Positions 39,788 through 49,350 of a DNA stretch of 64,000 nucleotides are shown piece after piece; within the stretch, counting starts at the first letter, position 1; every line of letters starts with the position of its first letter. The stretch comes from Pseudomonas lutea (GTDB lineage: Bacteria; Pseudomonadota; Gammaproteobacteria; Pseudomonadales; Pseudomonadaceae). The notes under the pieces are model-generated. The model made no database searches. It had not been told where the DNA came from and saw only the letters and a program-made list of their open reading frames with translations. The position numbers and the translations under genes were made by a program. The stretch covers positions 1,550,001-1,614,000 of the forward strand of contig NZ_JRMB01000002.1 of NCBI RefSeq assembly GCF_000759445.1. Reading direction: 5' to 3'.

Positions 39788-40936
39788 TCACGCAGGCGTC
39801 AGACAATAGTGTTCGATCAACTGACGTAACAGACGCACTGTAGGCTGCAAACGTGACATTTCAAGATACTCACCTGGCTGGTGCGCGCAGGCAATGTCAC
39901 CTGGACCCAGCACGATGGTTTCGCAACCAAGGCGCTGAAGATAAGGCGCTTCGGTGCCAAATGCCACTGCTTCGGCCGTATGACCGGTCAGACGCTCGGC
40001 GATTCGCACCAGTTCCGCATCGGCACTTTCTTCAAACGGGGACACTTCCGAGAACAGCGGCGCGTAATCGATCTGTACCTGATGCAGTTCGGCAACGGGG
40101 TGCAGTTTCTGCCTGATGGCGTCGCGCAGCACGTCGGGGTCCATGCCCGGCAGCGGGCGCAGGTCGAACTCCAGCGAGCACTGCCCGCAGATCCGGTTTG
40201 GGTTGTCGCCTCCATGGATGCAGCCGAAGTTCAGGGTCGGTTGCGGCACGCTGAACTGCGGATTGCGGTATTGCTCCTGCCACTGGCGACGCAGGCCTTT
40301 GAGCTCGCCAATGGCGTCGTACATGGCTTCAAGCGCGCTGCGCCCCAGGCTTGGGTCGGAAGAGTGACCGCTGCGGCCAAGAATTTCGATGCGCTCCATC
40401 ATCACGCCCTTGTGCAGACGAACCGGCTTGAGACGAGTCGGCTCGCCAATGACTGCCGCGCGCCCGAGCACGCCACCTGCGGCAGCCAAGGCCTTTGCGC
40501 CCGCCATCGAGCTTTCCTCATCGCAGGTAGCGAGGATGATCAGCGGTTGTTTGAACGGCTGGTCGAGCAAAGGCCGCAACGCCTCGATGGCCAGCGCGAA
40601 GAACCCTTTCATGTCGCAGCTGCCCAGTCCTACCCAGTTGCCGTCGACCTCGGTCAGCTTCAGCGGATCGGTTTTCCACAACGCATCGTCGTAGGGGACC
40701 GTATCGCTGTGCCCGGCCAGCACCAACCCGCCGGGGCCGGTGCCAAACGTCGCGACCAGATTGAACTTGCCGGGGCTTACCTGCTGGATGTCACAGGCAA
40801 AGCCAAGATCACCCAGCCACCCTGCCAGCAAATCAATAACGGCGCGATTGGACAGGTCGAGCGCCGGCTGCGTGCAGCTTACGGACGGAGCGGCGATCAG
40901 GGCGGCGAACTGGTCTTTCAGGGACGGCAACGGCAT
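39788..40936 (-). CDS. argE: Acetylornithine deacetylase
   Basis: The 382-residue M20-family metallohydrolase removes the acetyl group from N-acetylornithine. Metal-site motifs are GHSDTVPYD, LGSCDMKGF, ATCDEESSMAG and the C-terminal IACAHQPGEYLE. Together with argA it covers early and late steps of the arginine pathway. It diverges from the CYTH/CHAD gene, with 166 bases between them. Confidence 0.94.
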   Translation of the reverse strand: MPLPSLKDQFAALIAAPSVSCTQPALDLSNRAVIDLLAGWLGDLGFACDIQQVSPGKFNLVATFGTGPGGLVLAGHSDTVPYDDALWKTDPLKLTEVDGNWVGLGSCDMKGFFALAIEALRPLLDQPFKQPLIILATCDEESSMAGAKALAAAGGVLGRAAVIGEPTRLKPVRLHKGVMMERIEILGRSGHSSDPSLGRSALEAMYDAIGELKGLRRQWQEQYRNPQFSVPQPTLNFGCIHGGDNPNRICGQCSLEFDLRPLPGMDPDVLRDAIRQKLHPVAELHQVQIDYAPLFSEVSPFEESADAELVRIAERLTGHTAEAVAFGTEAPYLQRLGCETIVLGPGDIACAHQPGEYLEMSRLQPTVRLLRQLIEHYCLTPA

Positions 40937-41102
40937 AGGCGACTCCGGTGATGGGGTGCTACGTGCGAGCCATCATAGGTCGATTCGGCCGCATGAATAA
41001 ACTGTGTCGGTTGATGTCCTGTACACTGCACGGCCCACGCAGCTGTGTCGATTCCGGCTGTGTCCCCTGTTATCAGCGATAGAGCGTTTGGATTCTCCGG
41101 CC

Positions 41103-42470
41103 ATGCACAAAGAAACCGAAATCAAACTCCGCGTCAGCCGCGAAACCCTCATAGCCCTGCGCGAGCACCCGCTGCTGAAGAAGCGCAACAAGAGCGGCTG
41201 GGAGCGGCTTGAGCTGTTCAATCAGTACTTCGACACCCCTGAGCGTGAGCTGGCCCAGGCCAAGGTTGCGCTACGCCTGCGCCGTGACGGCGACGCGATC
41301 ATTCAGACCCTGAAAACCCGCGGCCAGAGCATGGCGGGTCTGTCCGAACGTAACGAGTACAACTGGGACGTGCCCAAAGCCAAGCTCGATCTGAAGAAGC
41401 TCGACGGCGAATGCTGGCCGGAGCAATTGGCGGACCTGGATAAGAAAACCATCAAGCCGCTGTTCACCACTGATTTTGTCCGCGAAAAGGCAGAAATTGC
41501 CTGGGGCCGTGGCAAGTCCAAAGTGGTGATCGAGGCCGCACTGGATCTGGGCAAGGTGATCGCGGGCAAGCAGCAGGAAGAAATTTGCGAACTGGAATTA
41601 GAGCTGCGCGAAGGTGATCCCGCCGCGCTGCTGGAACTCGCTGCTGAGCTGGCCGAGAAACTGCCGCTAATGCCATGCGATATCAGCAAAGCCGAGCGTG
41701 GCTATCGTCTGTTCGACGCCGGCAGCTACTCAATCAAACTGCCGGCGCCTGAACTGCATGGTGAAATGTCGGTGGACGACGCTTTCAGCGCCATCGCCTG
41801 GTTTCTGCTCGGCAGCAGCCAGCGTCTGGCCGAGCAGTACCGTTTCAACGGTCACTGGAGCCTGTTGCAGGAATGGGTTGAAGTGCTTGCCGAGCTGCGT
41901 GCCCTGGCTGGCAGCCTCGGTCAGGCCGCTCCGCGCGCGACAACCCACGATCTGCGCGCGGCGCTGGACGCTTTGCTGGAAGACTGGCGCACGCTAGTGC
42001 TGGCCGGTCAGGAAGATGGCGACGTCCGTGCCGCCGCGCATGAGCAGTTCATCGAAGAGCTGCAGGACACTCGCTGGGGCCTGTTCTCGCTGACCACTTC
42101 GCGCTGGCTGATGGAACGCAGCTGGACGGTCGAGCGCAATAACCGTGGCAATCGTCAGGGCCACGCGATGCTCAGCAGCTGGGTGCCGCGTTTCCTGGGC
42201 GATGAGGCGACTGCGCTGAATCTGCCGCGCTACCAACAGCAACCTGAAGACCTCGCCGAACAGTTGCCACGTATTGAGCGGCTTCAGGTATGGCTGCATT
42301 ACGCCCGTCAGGCGCTCGACTTGCCTGAGCTGGACCGGTTGTATGGCGAGCTGAACAAGCTTGAGCAACTGGCGCACCTCGATATCACGGATGAAATTCT
42401 GGATGCCCGGGTGCAGCAAACCATCACCGTGCTGCAAAGCCGGGCATGGAAGACGCTGTTGAAGTTGTAA
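41103..42470 (+). CDS. ygiF: CYTH-CHAD inorganic triphosphatase (YgiF type)
   Basis: The 455-residue protein has an N-terminal CYTH domain (about 1-205) with the metal-binding ExExK motif ETEIK at 4-8 and paired acidic and basic strands (ALRLRRDG, CELELELREG). A C-terminal CHAD domain (about 215-455) is rich in helices and conserved histidine/arginine, and is thought to bind polyphosphate. The family hydrolyses inorganic triphosphate. The 867-base array region follows the gene. Confidence 0.9.
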   Translation: MHKETEIKLRVSRETLIALREHPLLKKRNKSGWERLELFNQYFDTPERELAQAKVALRLRRDGDAIIQTLKTRGQSMAGLSERNEYNWDVPKAKLDLKKLDGECWPEQLADLDKKTIKPLFTTDFVREKAEIAWGRGKSKVVIEAALDLGKVIAGKQQEEICELELELREGDPAALLELAAELAEKLPLMPCDISKAERGYRLFDAGSYSIKLPAPELHGEMSVDDAFSAIAWFLLGSSQRLAEQYRFNGHWSLLQEWVEVLAELRALAGSLGQAAPRATTHDLRAALDALLEDWRTLVLAGQEDGDVRAAAHEQFIEELQDTRWGLFSLTTSRWLMERSWTVERNNRGNRQGHAMLSSWVPRFLGDEATALNLPRYQQQPEDLAEQLPRIERLQVWLHYARQALDLPELDRLYGELNKLEQLAHLDITDEILDARVQQTITVLQSRAWKTLLKL

Positions 42471-42504
42471 TCCGCGTTCGGCAGGACCCGCTGCTGCTGG
42501 TTCA

Positions 42505-43288
42505 GTGGGACCTGCTCTAGCCGGGAAGAGGCGACAGCACTCTCATTTTTGCAGTGGACCTACCGACGCCTTCCCGGCTAAAGCCGGTCCCACTGACAAC
42601 ATACTGTGTACCCGTAGGACCGGCTTCAGCCGGGAAGAGGCCAGCGACAGCACTCTCATTTTTGCAGTGGGCCTACCGACGCCTTCCCGGCTAAAGCCGG
42701 TCCCACTAACAACATACTGTGTACCCGTAGGACCGGCCTCAGCCGGGAAGAGGCCAGCGGCAGCACTCTCATTTTTGCAGTGTGCCTGCCGAAGCCTTCC
42801 CGGCTAAAGCCGGTCCCACTGACAACATACTGTGTACCCGTAGGACCGGCTTCAGCCGGGAAGAGGCCAGCGGCAGCACTCTCAATTTGCAGTGTGCCTA
42901 CCGAAGCCTTCCCGGCTAAAGCCGGTCCCACTAACAACATACTGTGTACCCGTAGGACCGGCTTCAGCCGGGAAGAAGCCAGCGACAGCACTCTCAATTT
43001 ACAGTGTGCCTACCGAAGCCTTCCCGGCTAAAGCCGGTCCCACTGACAACATACTGTGTACCCGTAGGACCGGCTTCAGCCGGGAAGAGGCCAGCGGCAA
43101 CACTCTCAATTTGCAGTGTGCCTACCGAAGCCTTCCCGGCTAAAGCCGGTCCCACCAACAACATACTGTGTACCCGTAGGACCGGCTTCAGCCGGGAAGA
43201 GGCCAGCGACAGCACTCTCAATTTACAGTGTGCCTACCGACGCCTTCCCGGCTAAAGCCGGTCCCACTGACAACATACGGTCCCACTA
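42505..43288. repeat. Tandem array with 112-113-bp period, about seven copies
   Basis: Units begin with GTAGGACCGGCTTCAGCCGG at 42614, 42727, 42840, 42952, 43064 and 43176; the periods are 113, 113, 112, 112 and 112. A degenerate first copy starts near 42505 and the last is cut at about 43288. Each unit has a REP pair (CCGGCTTCAGCCGGGAAG and CTTCCCGGCTAAAGCCGG) and the linker CAACATACTGTGTACCC. The one-base change in period tracks the length of a T-run after CTCATT. Open frames of about 83 codons repeat across it as an artefact. Confidence 0.94.
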
Positions 43289-43337
43289 GCGAACGCGATC
43301 CATCAGTGAGGCTGGCTACAGCCGGGAAAGGCGACAG

Positions 43338-43808
43338 CTATCTCACAATCGGCAAGCTTGTCGTCGATTTGATCTCCGACAGCGCCACAGTCGAGTTCAC
43401 CTCCTGTATCCCCGGCACCAGCGAAAGCTTTTCGAAGAAGAATCGCTCGTAAGCTTCGATGTCCGGCGTAACGATGCGCAGCAAGAAGTCCACTGAGCCC
43501 ATCAACACATAACACTCCAGCACCTCGGGAAATCCGCGGATCGCATCGGTGAACTCGGTGAAGTTGGACCGACCGTGAGCGTTGAGCTTCACCTCGGCGA
43601 AAATCTGCGTGTTGAGCCCGATTTTTTTGCGATCGAGCAGCGTGACCTGACGCCTGATCACCCCTTCATCTTTCAACCGCTGGATCCGTCGCCAGCAGGG
43701 CGATTGCGACAGGCCTACCTGCTCGGCAATTTGCGCGCTCGACAACGACGCATCCTCCTGCAGCAGTGCCAGAATTTTTCGATCGTAGCCATCCAGCTCT
43801 GTCTGCAT
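43338..43808 (-). CDS. Lrp/AsnC-family transcriptional regulator
   Basis: The 156-residue protein has an N-terminal AsnC-type HTH (LDGYDRKILALLQEDASLSSAQIAEQVGLS) and a C-terminal RAM/ligand domain (VLECYVLMGSVDFLLRIVTPDIEAYERF). It probably responds to an amino acid and binds DNA as an octamer or similar assembly. It diverges from the small ACT-like gene, with 148 bases between the starts. Its stop codon lies in sequence resembling the adjacent 112-bp repeat. Confidence 0.9.
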   Translation of the reverse strand: MQTELDGYDRKILALLQEDASLSSAQIAEQVGLSQSPCWRRIQRLKDEGVIRRQVTLLDRKKIGLNTQIFAEVKLNAHGRSNFTEFTDAIRGFPEVLECYVLMGSVDFLLRIVTPDIEAYERFFFEKLSLVPGIQEVNSTVALSEIKSTTSLPIVR

Positions 43809-43956
43809 AGCTGAGTCTCCAAAGCCAGATTGGTCACATAAACAAGTCTTTTTCGGCGCGATACAGCATATCTTCGATCAGAAATTTCTGCTGGAGCATG
43901 TAAAACTTTCTTTCATCCGCCGTCACTGCAACGGTACGTTTGCCAGGAGATCTTGC

Positions 43957-44304
43957 ATGCCGCATTTTGAAGCCTTCCACCCTGCCCCACTGCGTCACGA
44001 TGCCTGGTCGGTAAGTAACGCTCACTGCGTGTCGCGCTTTGAAATTCTTGCCGAGGCCGAAGCCGATGTGCTCTGCCGGCTGCTTAATCTTTTTGCAATG
44101 CAGTACCTCATACCCCGCCAGGTTTCAGTGCTGCAACAGGAAGACATGTTGATGGTGAGTGTTGAAGTGGGGGGCATGACATGGCACCGGGCGCAGGTCA
44201 TTGGTGAAAAAATGCGCAACTTGGTCAGCGTATGCTCGGTCGAACTGGAACCGATAGGCGATTTGCACGTCGTAACCGAGGCCGTCTCACTCGCTGCCAG
44301 TTGA
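43957..44304 (+). CDS. Small conserved-looking protein, possible ACT-like fold, unknown function
   Basis: The 115-residue soluble protein has no signal peptide. Residues about 26-105 follow a beta-alpha-beta pattern (SRFEILAEAEADVLCRLLNLFAMQYLIPRQVSVLQQEDMLMVSVEV, positions about 26-71, then a helix AQVIGEKMRNLVSV and strand CSVELEPI), as in ACT or RAM regulatory folds. It may start at this ATG with AGGAG about 10 bases upstream. It lies between a divergent Lrp-family gene and an orphan secretion ATPase. Confidence 0.65.
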   Translation: MPHFEAFHPAPLRHDAWSVSNAHCVSRFEILAEAEADVLCRLLNLFAMQYLIPRQVSVLQQEDMLMVSVEVGGMTWHRAQVIGEKMRNLVSVCSVELEPIGDLHVVTEAVSLAAS

Positions 44305-44416
44305 GTGCTCCGAAAATATTGGCAATGCTTCACTACCGGCAGGGCACCGCAACTGGCACGCTTGGGACTACTCTTGCTCATCACCGAAGTAAGCCGTCTC
44401 GCCCGAAGGAGCCCGC

Positions 44417-46201
44417 ATGTCCGTCCTCGCCTCATCATCTCAGGACCGCTGGCTGGATCTGAACGAAGTACTGCGCGATCTCGTCGCGCAGGGTTACCTC
44501 GATCAGGACAATGCCGAATATGCGCTCACCCTGCGCCGAGCTGCGCAGAACCTCCACGCCCATCCGCTCGAACTCATTGCCAACCAGCAGTTCGATAACC
44601 ACAAGCGGCCCGGCAAGAAACTCGATCTTGAAACCCTGACCGCCTGGCTGGCCGAGCAAGCCGGGCAGCCGTATTTGCGTATTGACCCGCTGAAGATCAA
44701 CGTCGCTGCCGTCACACCGTTGATGTCCTACGCCTTCGCCCAGCGCCACAAGATTCTCGCGGTGGATGTTGATCGCGATGCGGTCACTATCGCCAGCGCA
44801 CAGCCCTACGTGCATGCGTGGGAAGCCGACCTGACCCACGTGCTGAAAATGCCGATCAAACGGGTCGTCGCCAATCCCGTCGACGTGCAGAAACTGGCCG
44901 TCGAGTTTTATCGGTTGGCAAAATCGGTCAGCGGCGCAAGCGCCAGCGACCAAAAAGTCAGCAACATGGGCAACTTTGAACAGTTGCTCAAGCTCGGCGC
45001 CAGCGATCAGGAACCCGATGCGAACGACGCGCACATCGTCAATATCGTCGACTGGCTCTTTCAGTACGCCTATCAGCAGCGCGCCAGTGACATTCACATC
45101 GAGCCTCGTCGTGAAGCGGGAACGGTGCGGTTCCGCATCGACGGCGTGCTGCACAACGTCTATCAATTCCCGCCGCAGGTCGCGATGGCGGTTACCAGCC
45201 GCCTGAAGAGTCTGGGCCGCATGAACGTGGCCGAGAAGCGCAAGCCACAAGATGGCCGTGTGAAGACCAAAACGCCTGACGGCGGCGAAGTGGAACTGCG
45301 ACTATCGACGCTGCCTACCGCGTTTGGCGAAAAGATGGTTATGCGGATCTTCGACCCGGAAGTACTGCTCAAAGACTTCGATCAGTTGGGATTCTCCGGC
45401 GATGACCTCCGCCGCTGGGAAGGCATGACCCGCCAGCCCAACGGCATCATTCTGGTGACAGGACCGACCGGTTCCGGCAAAACCACCACGTTGTACACGA
45501 CGCTGAAAAAGCTGGCGACATCGGAGGTGAACCTCTGCACCATCGAGGACCCGATTGAAATGGTCGAGCCCGCGTTTAACCAGATGCAGGTCCAGCACAA
45601 CATTGATCTGAACTTTGCCAGCGGCGTGCGGGCACTGATGCGGCAGGACCCTGACATCATCATGATCGGCGAGATTCGCGATCTGGAAACAGCAGAAATG
45701 GCCATCCAGGCCGCGCTCACGGGTCACTTGGTGCTTTCGACCCTGCACACCAACGACGCACCCAGCGCGGTCAGTCGCTTGCTCGAATTGGGTGTGCCGC
45801 ATTACCTGCTTAAAGCGACGATTCTCGGCGTAATGGCACAGCGGCTGGTGCGTACGCTTTGCCCGCACTGCAAGGCGCCGATCGAGATGGATGAGGCTGA
45901 CTGGCAGACCCTGACACGCCCGTGGCAGGCGCCTGTGCCGAGTGGCGCGCATCGGGCGGTCGGCTGCGCCGAATGCCGCGACACAGGGTATCGCGGCCGC
46001 GCCGGGGTCTACGAAATCATGCTGATGTCAGACGCCGTCAAATCGCTGATTTCAGCCGACCTGGACCTGACGGCATTGCGTCGACAGGGATTCAAGGACG
46101 GCATGCGCAGCCTGCGGTTGTCTGGCGCGCAAAAGGTCGCAGCAGGGCTAACGACGGTGGAAGAAGTGCTGCGCGTAACGCCACAGAGCGAGCAGCGCTA
46201 G
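44417..46201 (+). CDS. Orphan GspE/PilB-type secretion ATPase
   Basis: The 594-residue AAA ATPase has an N-terminal MshEN/T2SSE-N-like domain (about 20-190), Walker A GPTGSGKTT (349-357), Asp box TIEDPIE (375-381), Walker B DPDIIMIGEIRD (411-422), His box GHLVLSTLHTNDA (436-448) and a zinc pair of Cys pairs (C482/C485 and C517/C520), so it looks fully active. No secretin, pseudopilin or inner-membrane platform gene is near it. From memory, PAO1 has a similarly isolated secretion ATPase gene in the same neighbourhood. It could power a type II or IV pilus-like machine encoded elsewhere. Confidence 0.88.
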   Translation: MSVLASSSQDRWLDLNEVLRDLVAQGYLDQDNAEYALTLRRAAQNLHAHPLELIANQQFDNHKRPGKKLDLETLTAWLAEQAGQPYLRIDPLKINVAAVTPLMSYAFAQRHKILAVDVDRDAVTIASAQPYVHAWEADLTHVLKMPIKRVVANPVDVQKLAVEFYRLAKSVSGASASDQKVSNMGNFEQLLKLGASDQEPDANDAHIVNIVDWLFQYAYQQRASDIHIEPRREAGTVRFRIDGVLHNVYQFPPQVAMAVTSRLKSLGRMNVAEKRKPQDGRVKTKTPDGGEVELRLSTLPTAFGEKMVMRIFDPEVLLKDFDQLGFSGDDLRRWEGMTRQPNGIILVTGPTGSGKTTTLYTTLKKLATSEVNLCTIEDPIEMVEPAFNQMQVQHNIDLNFASGVRALMRQDPDIIMIGEIRDLETAEMAIQAALTGHLVLSTLHTNDAPSAVSRLLELGVPHYLLKATILGVMAQRLVRTLCPHCKAPIEMDEADWQTLTRPWQAPVPSGAHRAVGCAECRDTGYRGRAGVYEIMLMSDAVKSLISADLDLTALRRQGFKDGMRSLRLSGAQKVAAGLTTVEEVLRVTPQSEQR

Positions 46202-46273
46202 CCACCCTAAGCGCGCTTGCCAGCAAACCCGTCAAAAGGGTCGCCGCCACGTTGGCTGGCACGCCGCAATCAC

Positions 46274-46361
46274 TGTAGGAGCCGGCTTGCTGGCGAACGA
46301 GATGGGGCAGTGGCATAAGGGCGCCTGACGCAACACCTTCGCGGGCAAGCGCGCTCCTACA
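46274..46361. repeat. Mixed-type REP pair
   Basis: TGTAGGAGCCGGCTTGCTGG at the left faces GCGGGCAAGCGCGCTCCTAC at the right. The arms come from two different REP families, the same unmatched pairing seen in the 130-bp array at 10.8 kb. Confidence 0.88.
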
Positions 46362-46430
46362 GGGCGCTGGCCCGGTAATGCCGAAATGGCCTGGGCCCGC
46401 AGTGCCACACCAGCCCGATTGCTTACTCCG

Positions 46431-47480
46431 TCAGACGTCTGCAACGCCGAAGTCCAGCACCACTTTCATCGCCCGTTGCTTGTCTCCCGCCAGCTCGAAC
46501 GCTTGAACGGCATCTTCGAAGGCAACGGTGTGGGAGATCACCGGCGTGACATCGATCACCTTGCGGTTAAGCAAATCCACGGCCTGAGCGAATTCGGCAT
46601 GGAAGCGGAAGGTGCCGCGCAGATCGATTTCCTTGCCCACCACTAGATTCAGGGGAATCGCCACGTCCCCGCCGAGCCCGACGGTCACCACGATTCCGCG
46701 AGGACGCATACAGGTCAGACCGTTACCCAGCGCCTGAGCGCTGCCGGACGCTTCGAACATCACATCGAAATAACCCTTATCGGCGGTATAGCGAGCCAGC
46801 GCCTGCGGCTCGTCACGCAGGTTATGCGTCTCGCTGGCGCCCATGCGACGGGCACAAGCCAGCGCGCTGTCGCTCAGGTCCGCAGCCACGATCTGCAGCG
46901 CACCTGCCGCGCGCAGGCTGCCGATCAGCAAATTGCCGATCGGGCCACAACCGGTCACCAACACGCGCTTGCCGAATACCCCGCCGGCACGCTGGATTGC
47001 ATGGAGCCCCACCGACAGCGGTTCGGCCAGCGCGCCTTCCGCCAGCGTTGTACTGGGCGCCAGCAAATGGGCCTGGCTTGACTCGATCACTAGTCGTTCA
47101 CGAAACGCGCCCTGGATGTGAGGGAAAGGCATCGCGCTGCCGTAAAACCGCATGTCAAGGCAGTGATTGGGCAGGCCCTCATGACAGTATTTGCAGTCAC
47201 CGCACGGTCGTGACGGCGAGACAGAAACCCGTTGTCCAACGCTGAACGTGCCGTTCGCATCCGCGACTTCCTCAATGACCGCCGAGATTTCATGGCCGAG
47301 GACCATCGGCTCTTTCAGTCGAACCGCACCGAAACCGCCGTGCTGGTAGTAATGCAGGTCCGAGCCGCAGATACCGCCGCGAGCGACGCGTACACGCAGC
47401 TGACCGCTGACCAGCGGCAGTGCGTCGTCGGCAGGCTCGACGCGCAGATCTTTCGCGGCGTGGCAGACAATCGATTGCAT
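46431..47480 (-). CDS. idnD: Zinc-dependent L-idonate 5-dehydrogenase
   Basis: The 349-residue medium-chain dehydrogenase has catalytic zinc ligands in GGICGSDLHYY and VLGHEISA, the structural zinc cluster CGDCKYCHEGLPNHC, and the cofactor-binding GCGPIGNL. L-idonate 5-dehydrogenase oxidises L-idonate to 5-ketogluconate. ATG at 47480 has GGAGAA upstream; an in-frame start at 47498 would overlap idnO. It follows idnO by 14 bases. Substrate identity rests on pairing with the SDR; other polyol substrates are possible. Confidence 0.83.
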   Translation of the reverse strand: MQSIVCHAAKDLRVEPADDALPLVSGQLRVRVARGGICGSDLHYYQHGGFGAVRLKEPMVLGHEISAVIEEVADANGTFSVGQRVSVSPSRPCGDCKYCHEGLPNHCLDMRFYGSAMPFPHIQGAFRERLVIESSQAHLLAPSTTLAEGALAEPLSVGLHAIQRAGGVFGKRVLVTGCGPIGNLLIGSLRAAGALQIVAADLSDSALACARRMGASETHNLRDEPQALARYTADKGYFDVMFEASGSAQALGNGLTCMRPRGIVVTVGLGGDVAIPLNLVVGKEIDLRGTFRFHAEFAQAVDLLNRKVIDVTPVISHTVAFEDAVQAFELAGDKQRAMKVVLDFGVADV

Positions 47481-47494
47481 GAGCGTTCTCCGTA

Positions 47495-48265
47495 TCACAA
47501 CGAGGCCGTAATGGCACCGTCGACGTAAAGGATGTGGCCGTTGACGAAGCTTGCTGCGTCCGATGCCAGAAACACCGCAGCGCCCGCCAGCTCTGACACG
47601 TCGCCCCAGCGACGACTCGGCGTGCGCTGCACCAGCCAGTCGCTGAATTCGGCATTGGCCACCAGCGCAGCATTCAGCTCGGTTTTGAAATACCCCGGAC
47701 CGATGCCGTTGACGTTAAGACCCAGCGGGCCCCAGTCTATCGCCATCCCCTTGGTCAGCATTTTCAACGCGCCTTTGCTTGCCGTGTACGGCGCAATCCC
47801 CGGGCGGCCCAGCTCGCTCTGCACGGAGCAGATGTTAATAATCCGCCCGCGTCCACGCACAATCATGCAGCGGGCAACGGCCTGACCGACAAAGAAAGCG
47901 CTGTCCAGGTTGGCGCGCATCAGCTCGTGCCAGTCTGCTTCCTGGAAGTCGGCCAGTGGCCCGCGCCTTTGTATGCCCGCGTTGTTGACCAGAATCTCCA
48001 GCGCCCCGACGCGCTGCTCGATTGCCTGAACCGCAGCGGCAACCGCCGCGCTGTCGGTCACGTCAAAGGCTTGGGTATGAACGACGTGCCCCTCGTTCGC
48101 GAGGGTCTGCGCCGCTGCTTGCAGCGTCTGTTCATTACGACCATTCAGCACCACGGTGGCGCCGGCTTCGGCCAGGCCGCGGGCGATCGCCAGGCCAATA
48201 CCGGCGCTGGAACCGGTTATCAACGCTACCCTGCCGTCGAGGCGAAAACTATCCAGAACAGCCAT
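47495..48265 (-). CDS. idnO: Gluconate 5-dehydrogenase (SDR family)
   Basis: The 256-residue SDR has the cofactor motif TGSSAGIG, NNAG and the catalytic S-Y-K set (ICSVQSELGRPGIAPYTASKGA). It reduces 5-ketogluconate to D-gluconate, the step after IdnD, linking idonate to gluconate and Entner-Doudoroff metabolism. It is the promoter-proximal gene of idnO-idnD. No transporter, kinase or specific regulator accompanies the pair here. Confidence 0.83.
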   Translation of the reverse strand: MAVLDSFRLDGRVALITGSSAGIGLAIARGLAEAGATVVLNGRNEQTLQAAAQTLANEGHVVHTQAFDVTDSAAVAAAVQAIEQRVGALEILVNNAGIQRRGPLADFQEADWHELMRANLDSAFFVGQAVARCMIVRGRGRIINICSVQSELGRPGIAPYTASKGALKMLTKGMAIDWGPLGLNVNGIGPGYFKTELNAALVANAEFSDWLVQRTPSRRWGDVSELAGAAVFLASDAASFVNGHILYVDGAITASL

Positions 48266-48408
48266 GACGCTCTCCTATGGTGTGTATTGCTCAAGGCTCA
48301 GCTGCTGCGCGAACCGTGCTGCCAGTGGTACAACAGAATCTCGCCGCGCAGATCCAATTACCCTACTCTGCCCGATCGACTTCTTACCGTCACCAACAGG
48401 GATCCGTT

Positions 48409-49347
48409 ATGCAAACCGGAAGTGTGGTTTTACTTTTTGTGGCGTTGGCCGTGGCCATCGTGTTTATGGGCTTCAAAGTGGTACCGCAGGGGTACCAGTG
48501 GACCGTTGAACGCTTCGGCCGCTACACCAACACGCTCAAGCCTGGGCTGAACATCATCGTGCCGATAGTCGACCGTATAGGCCACAAACTGAACATGATG
48601 GAGACCGTGCTCGACATCCCGCCACAGGAAGTCATCACATCGGACAACGCCACGGTGCAGATCGACGCCGTGTGTTTTTATCAAGTGGTCAACTGCGCCC
48701 AGGCCGCGTATGAGGTCAATAACCTGCAGCACGCTATTCGCAATCTGTTGCAGACCAATATCCGGACAGTACTCGGCTCGATGGAGCTGGACGCGATGCT
48801 TAGCCAGCGTGATGGCATCAACGAACGGCTGCTGCGCATCGTCGATGAGGCCACTGCGCCATGGGGCATCAAAATCACCCGGATTGAAATCAAAGACATC
48901 AGCCCGCCTGCTGATCTGATGGCGGCGATGTCGGGGCAGATGAAAGCCGAACGGATCAAACGCGCTCAAATTCTGGAGGCCGAAGGGCTACGGGCTTCGG
49001 CCATCCTCACCGCAGAGGGCAAGAAGCAGGCACAGATTCTGGAAGCCGAGGGCGAGCGTCAGGCCGCCTTCCTGGAATCCGAAGCCCGTGAACGACAGGC
49101 CGAAGCCGAGGCGCGCGCGACCCAGGTGGTTTCCGAGGCCATTGCGTCAGGCGATGTGCAGGCAATCAATTACTTCGTTGCACAGAAATACATTGATGCG
49201 CTGGGCAGGCTGGCTTCGGCCAACAACAGCAAAGTCATTCTCATGCCGCTGGAGGCCAGTCAGATGATCGGAGCCATTGGCGGTATCGGCGAGATCGTCA
49301 AAGCCACGTTCGACACGCCCAAACCTGAAGCCGGCAAGCGAGTCTGA
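48409..49347 (+). CDS. qmcA: SPFH/stomatin-family membrane protein QmcA
   Basis: The 312-residue protein has an N-terminal membrane anchor (about 5-24), an SPFH/band-7 domain ([20 protein letters not shown] onward, about 25-190) and a long charged coiled coil (about 190-255, repeating [12 protein letters not shown]). It probably forms large membrane-microdomain rings and protects FtsH-type proteolysis or membrane quality control. It is paired with nfeD 3 bases downstream, a conserved arrangement. Confidence 0.9.
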   Translation: MQTGSVVLLFVALAVAIVFMGFKVVPQGYQWTVERFGRYTNTLKPGLNIIVPIVDRIGHKLNMMETVLDIPPQEVITSDNATVQIDAVCFYQVVNCAQAAYEVNNLQHAIRNLLQTNIRTVLGSMELDAMLSQRDGINERLLRIVDEATAPWGIKITRIEIKDISPPADLMAAMSGQMKAERIKRAQILEAEGLRASAILTAEGKKQAQILEAEGERQAAFLESEARERQAEAEARATQVVSEAIASGDVQAINYFVAQKYIDALGRLASANNSKVILMPLEASQMIGAIGGIGEIVKATFDTPKPEAGKRV

Positions 49348-49350
49348 GCC

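Noticed and set aside
42780..43255. Repeated 83-codon frames in the 112-bp array
   Set aside because: The same peptide recurs once per repeat unit. This is an artefact of the tandem sequence.
42505..43288. CRISPR array
   Set aside because: The units are about 112 bases with conserved, not variable, linkers, the repeats are REP hairpins, and no cas genes are near. The same reasoning applies to the arrays at 10.8 and 37.8 kb.
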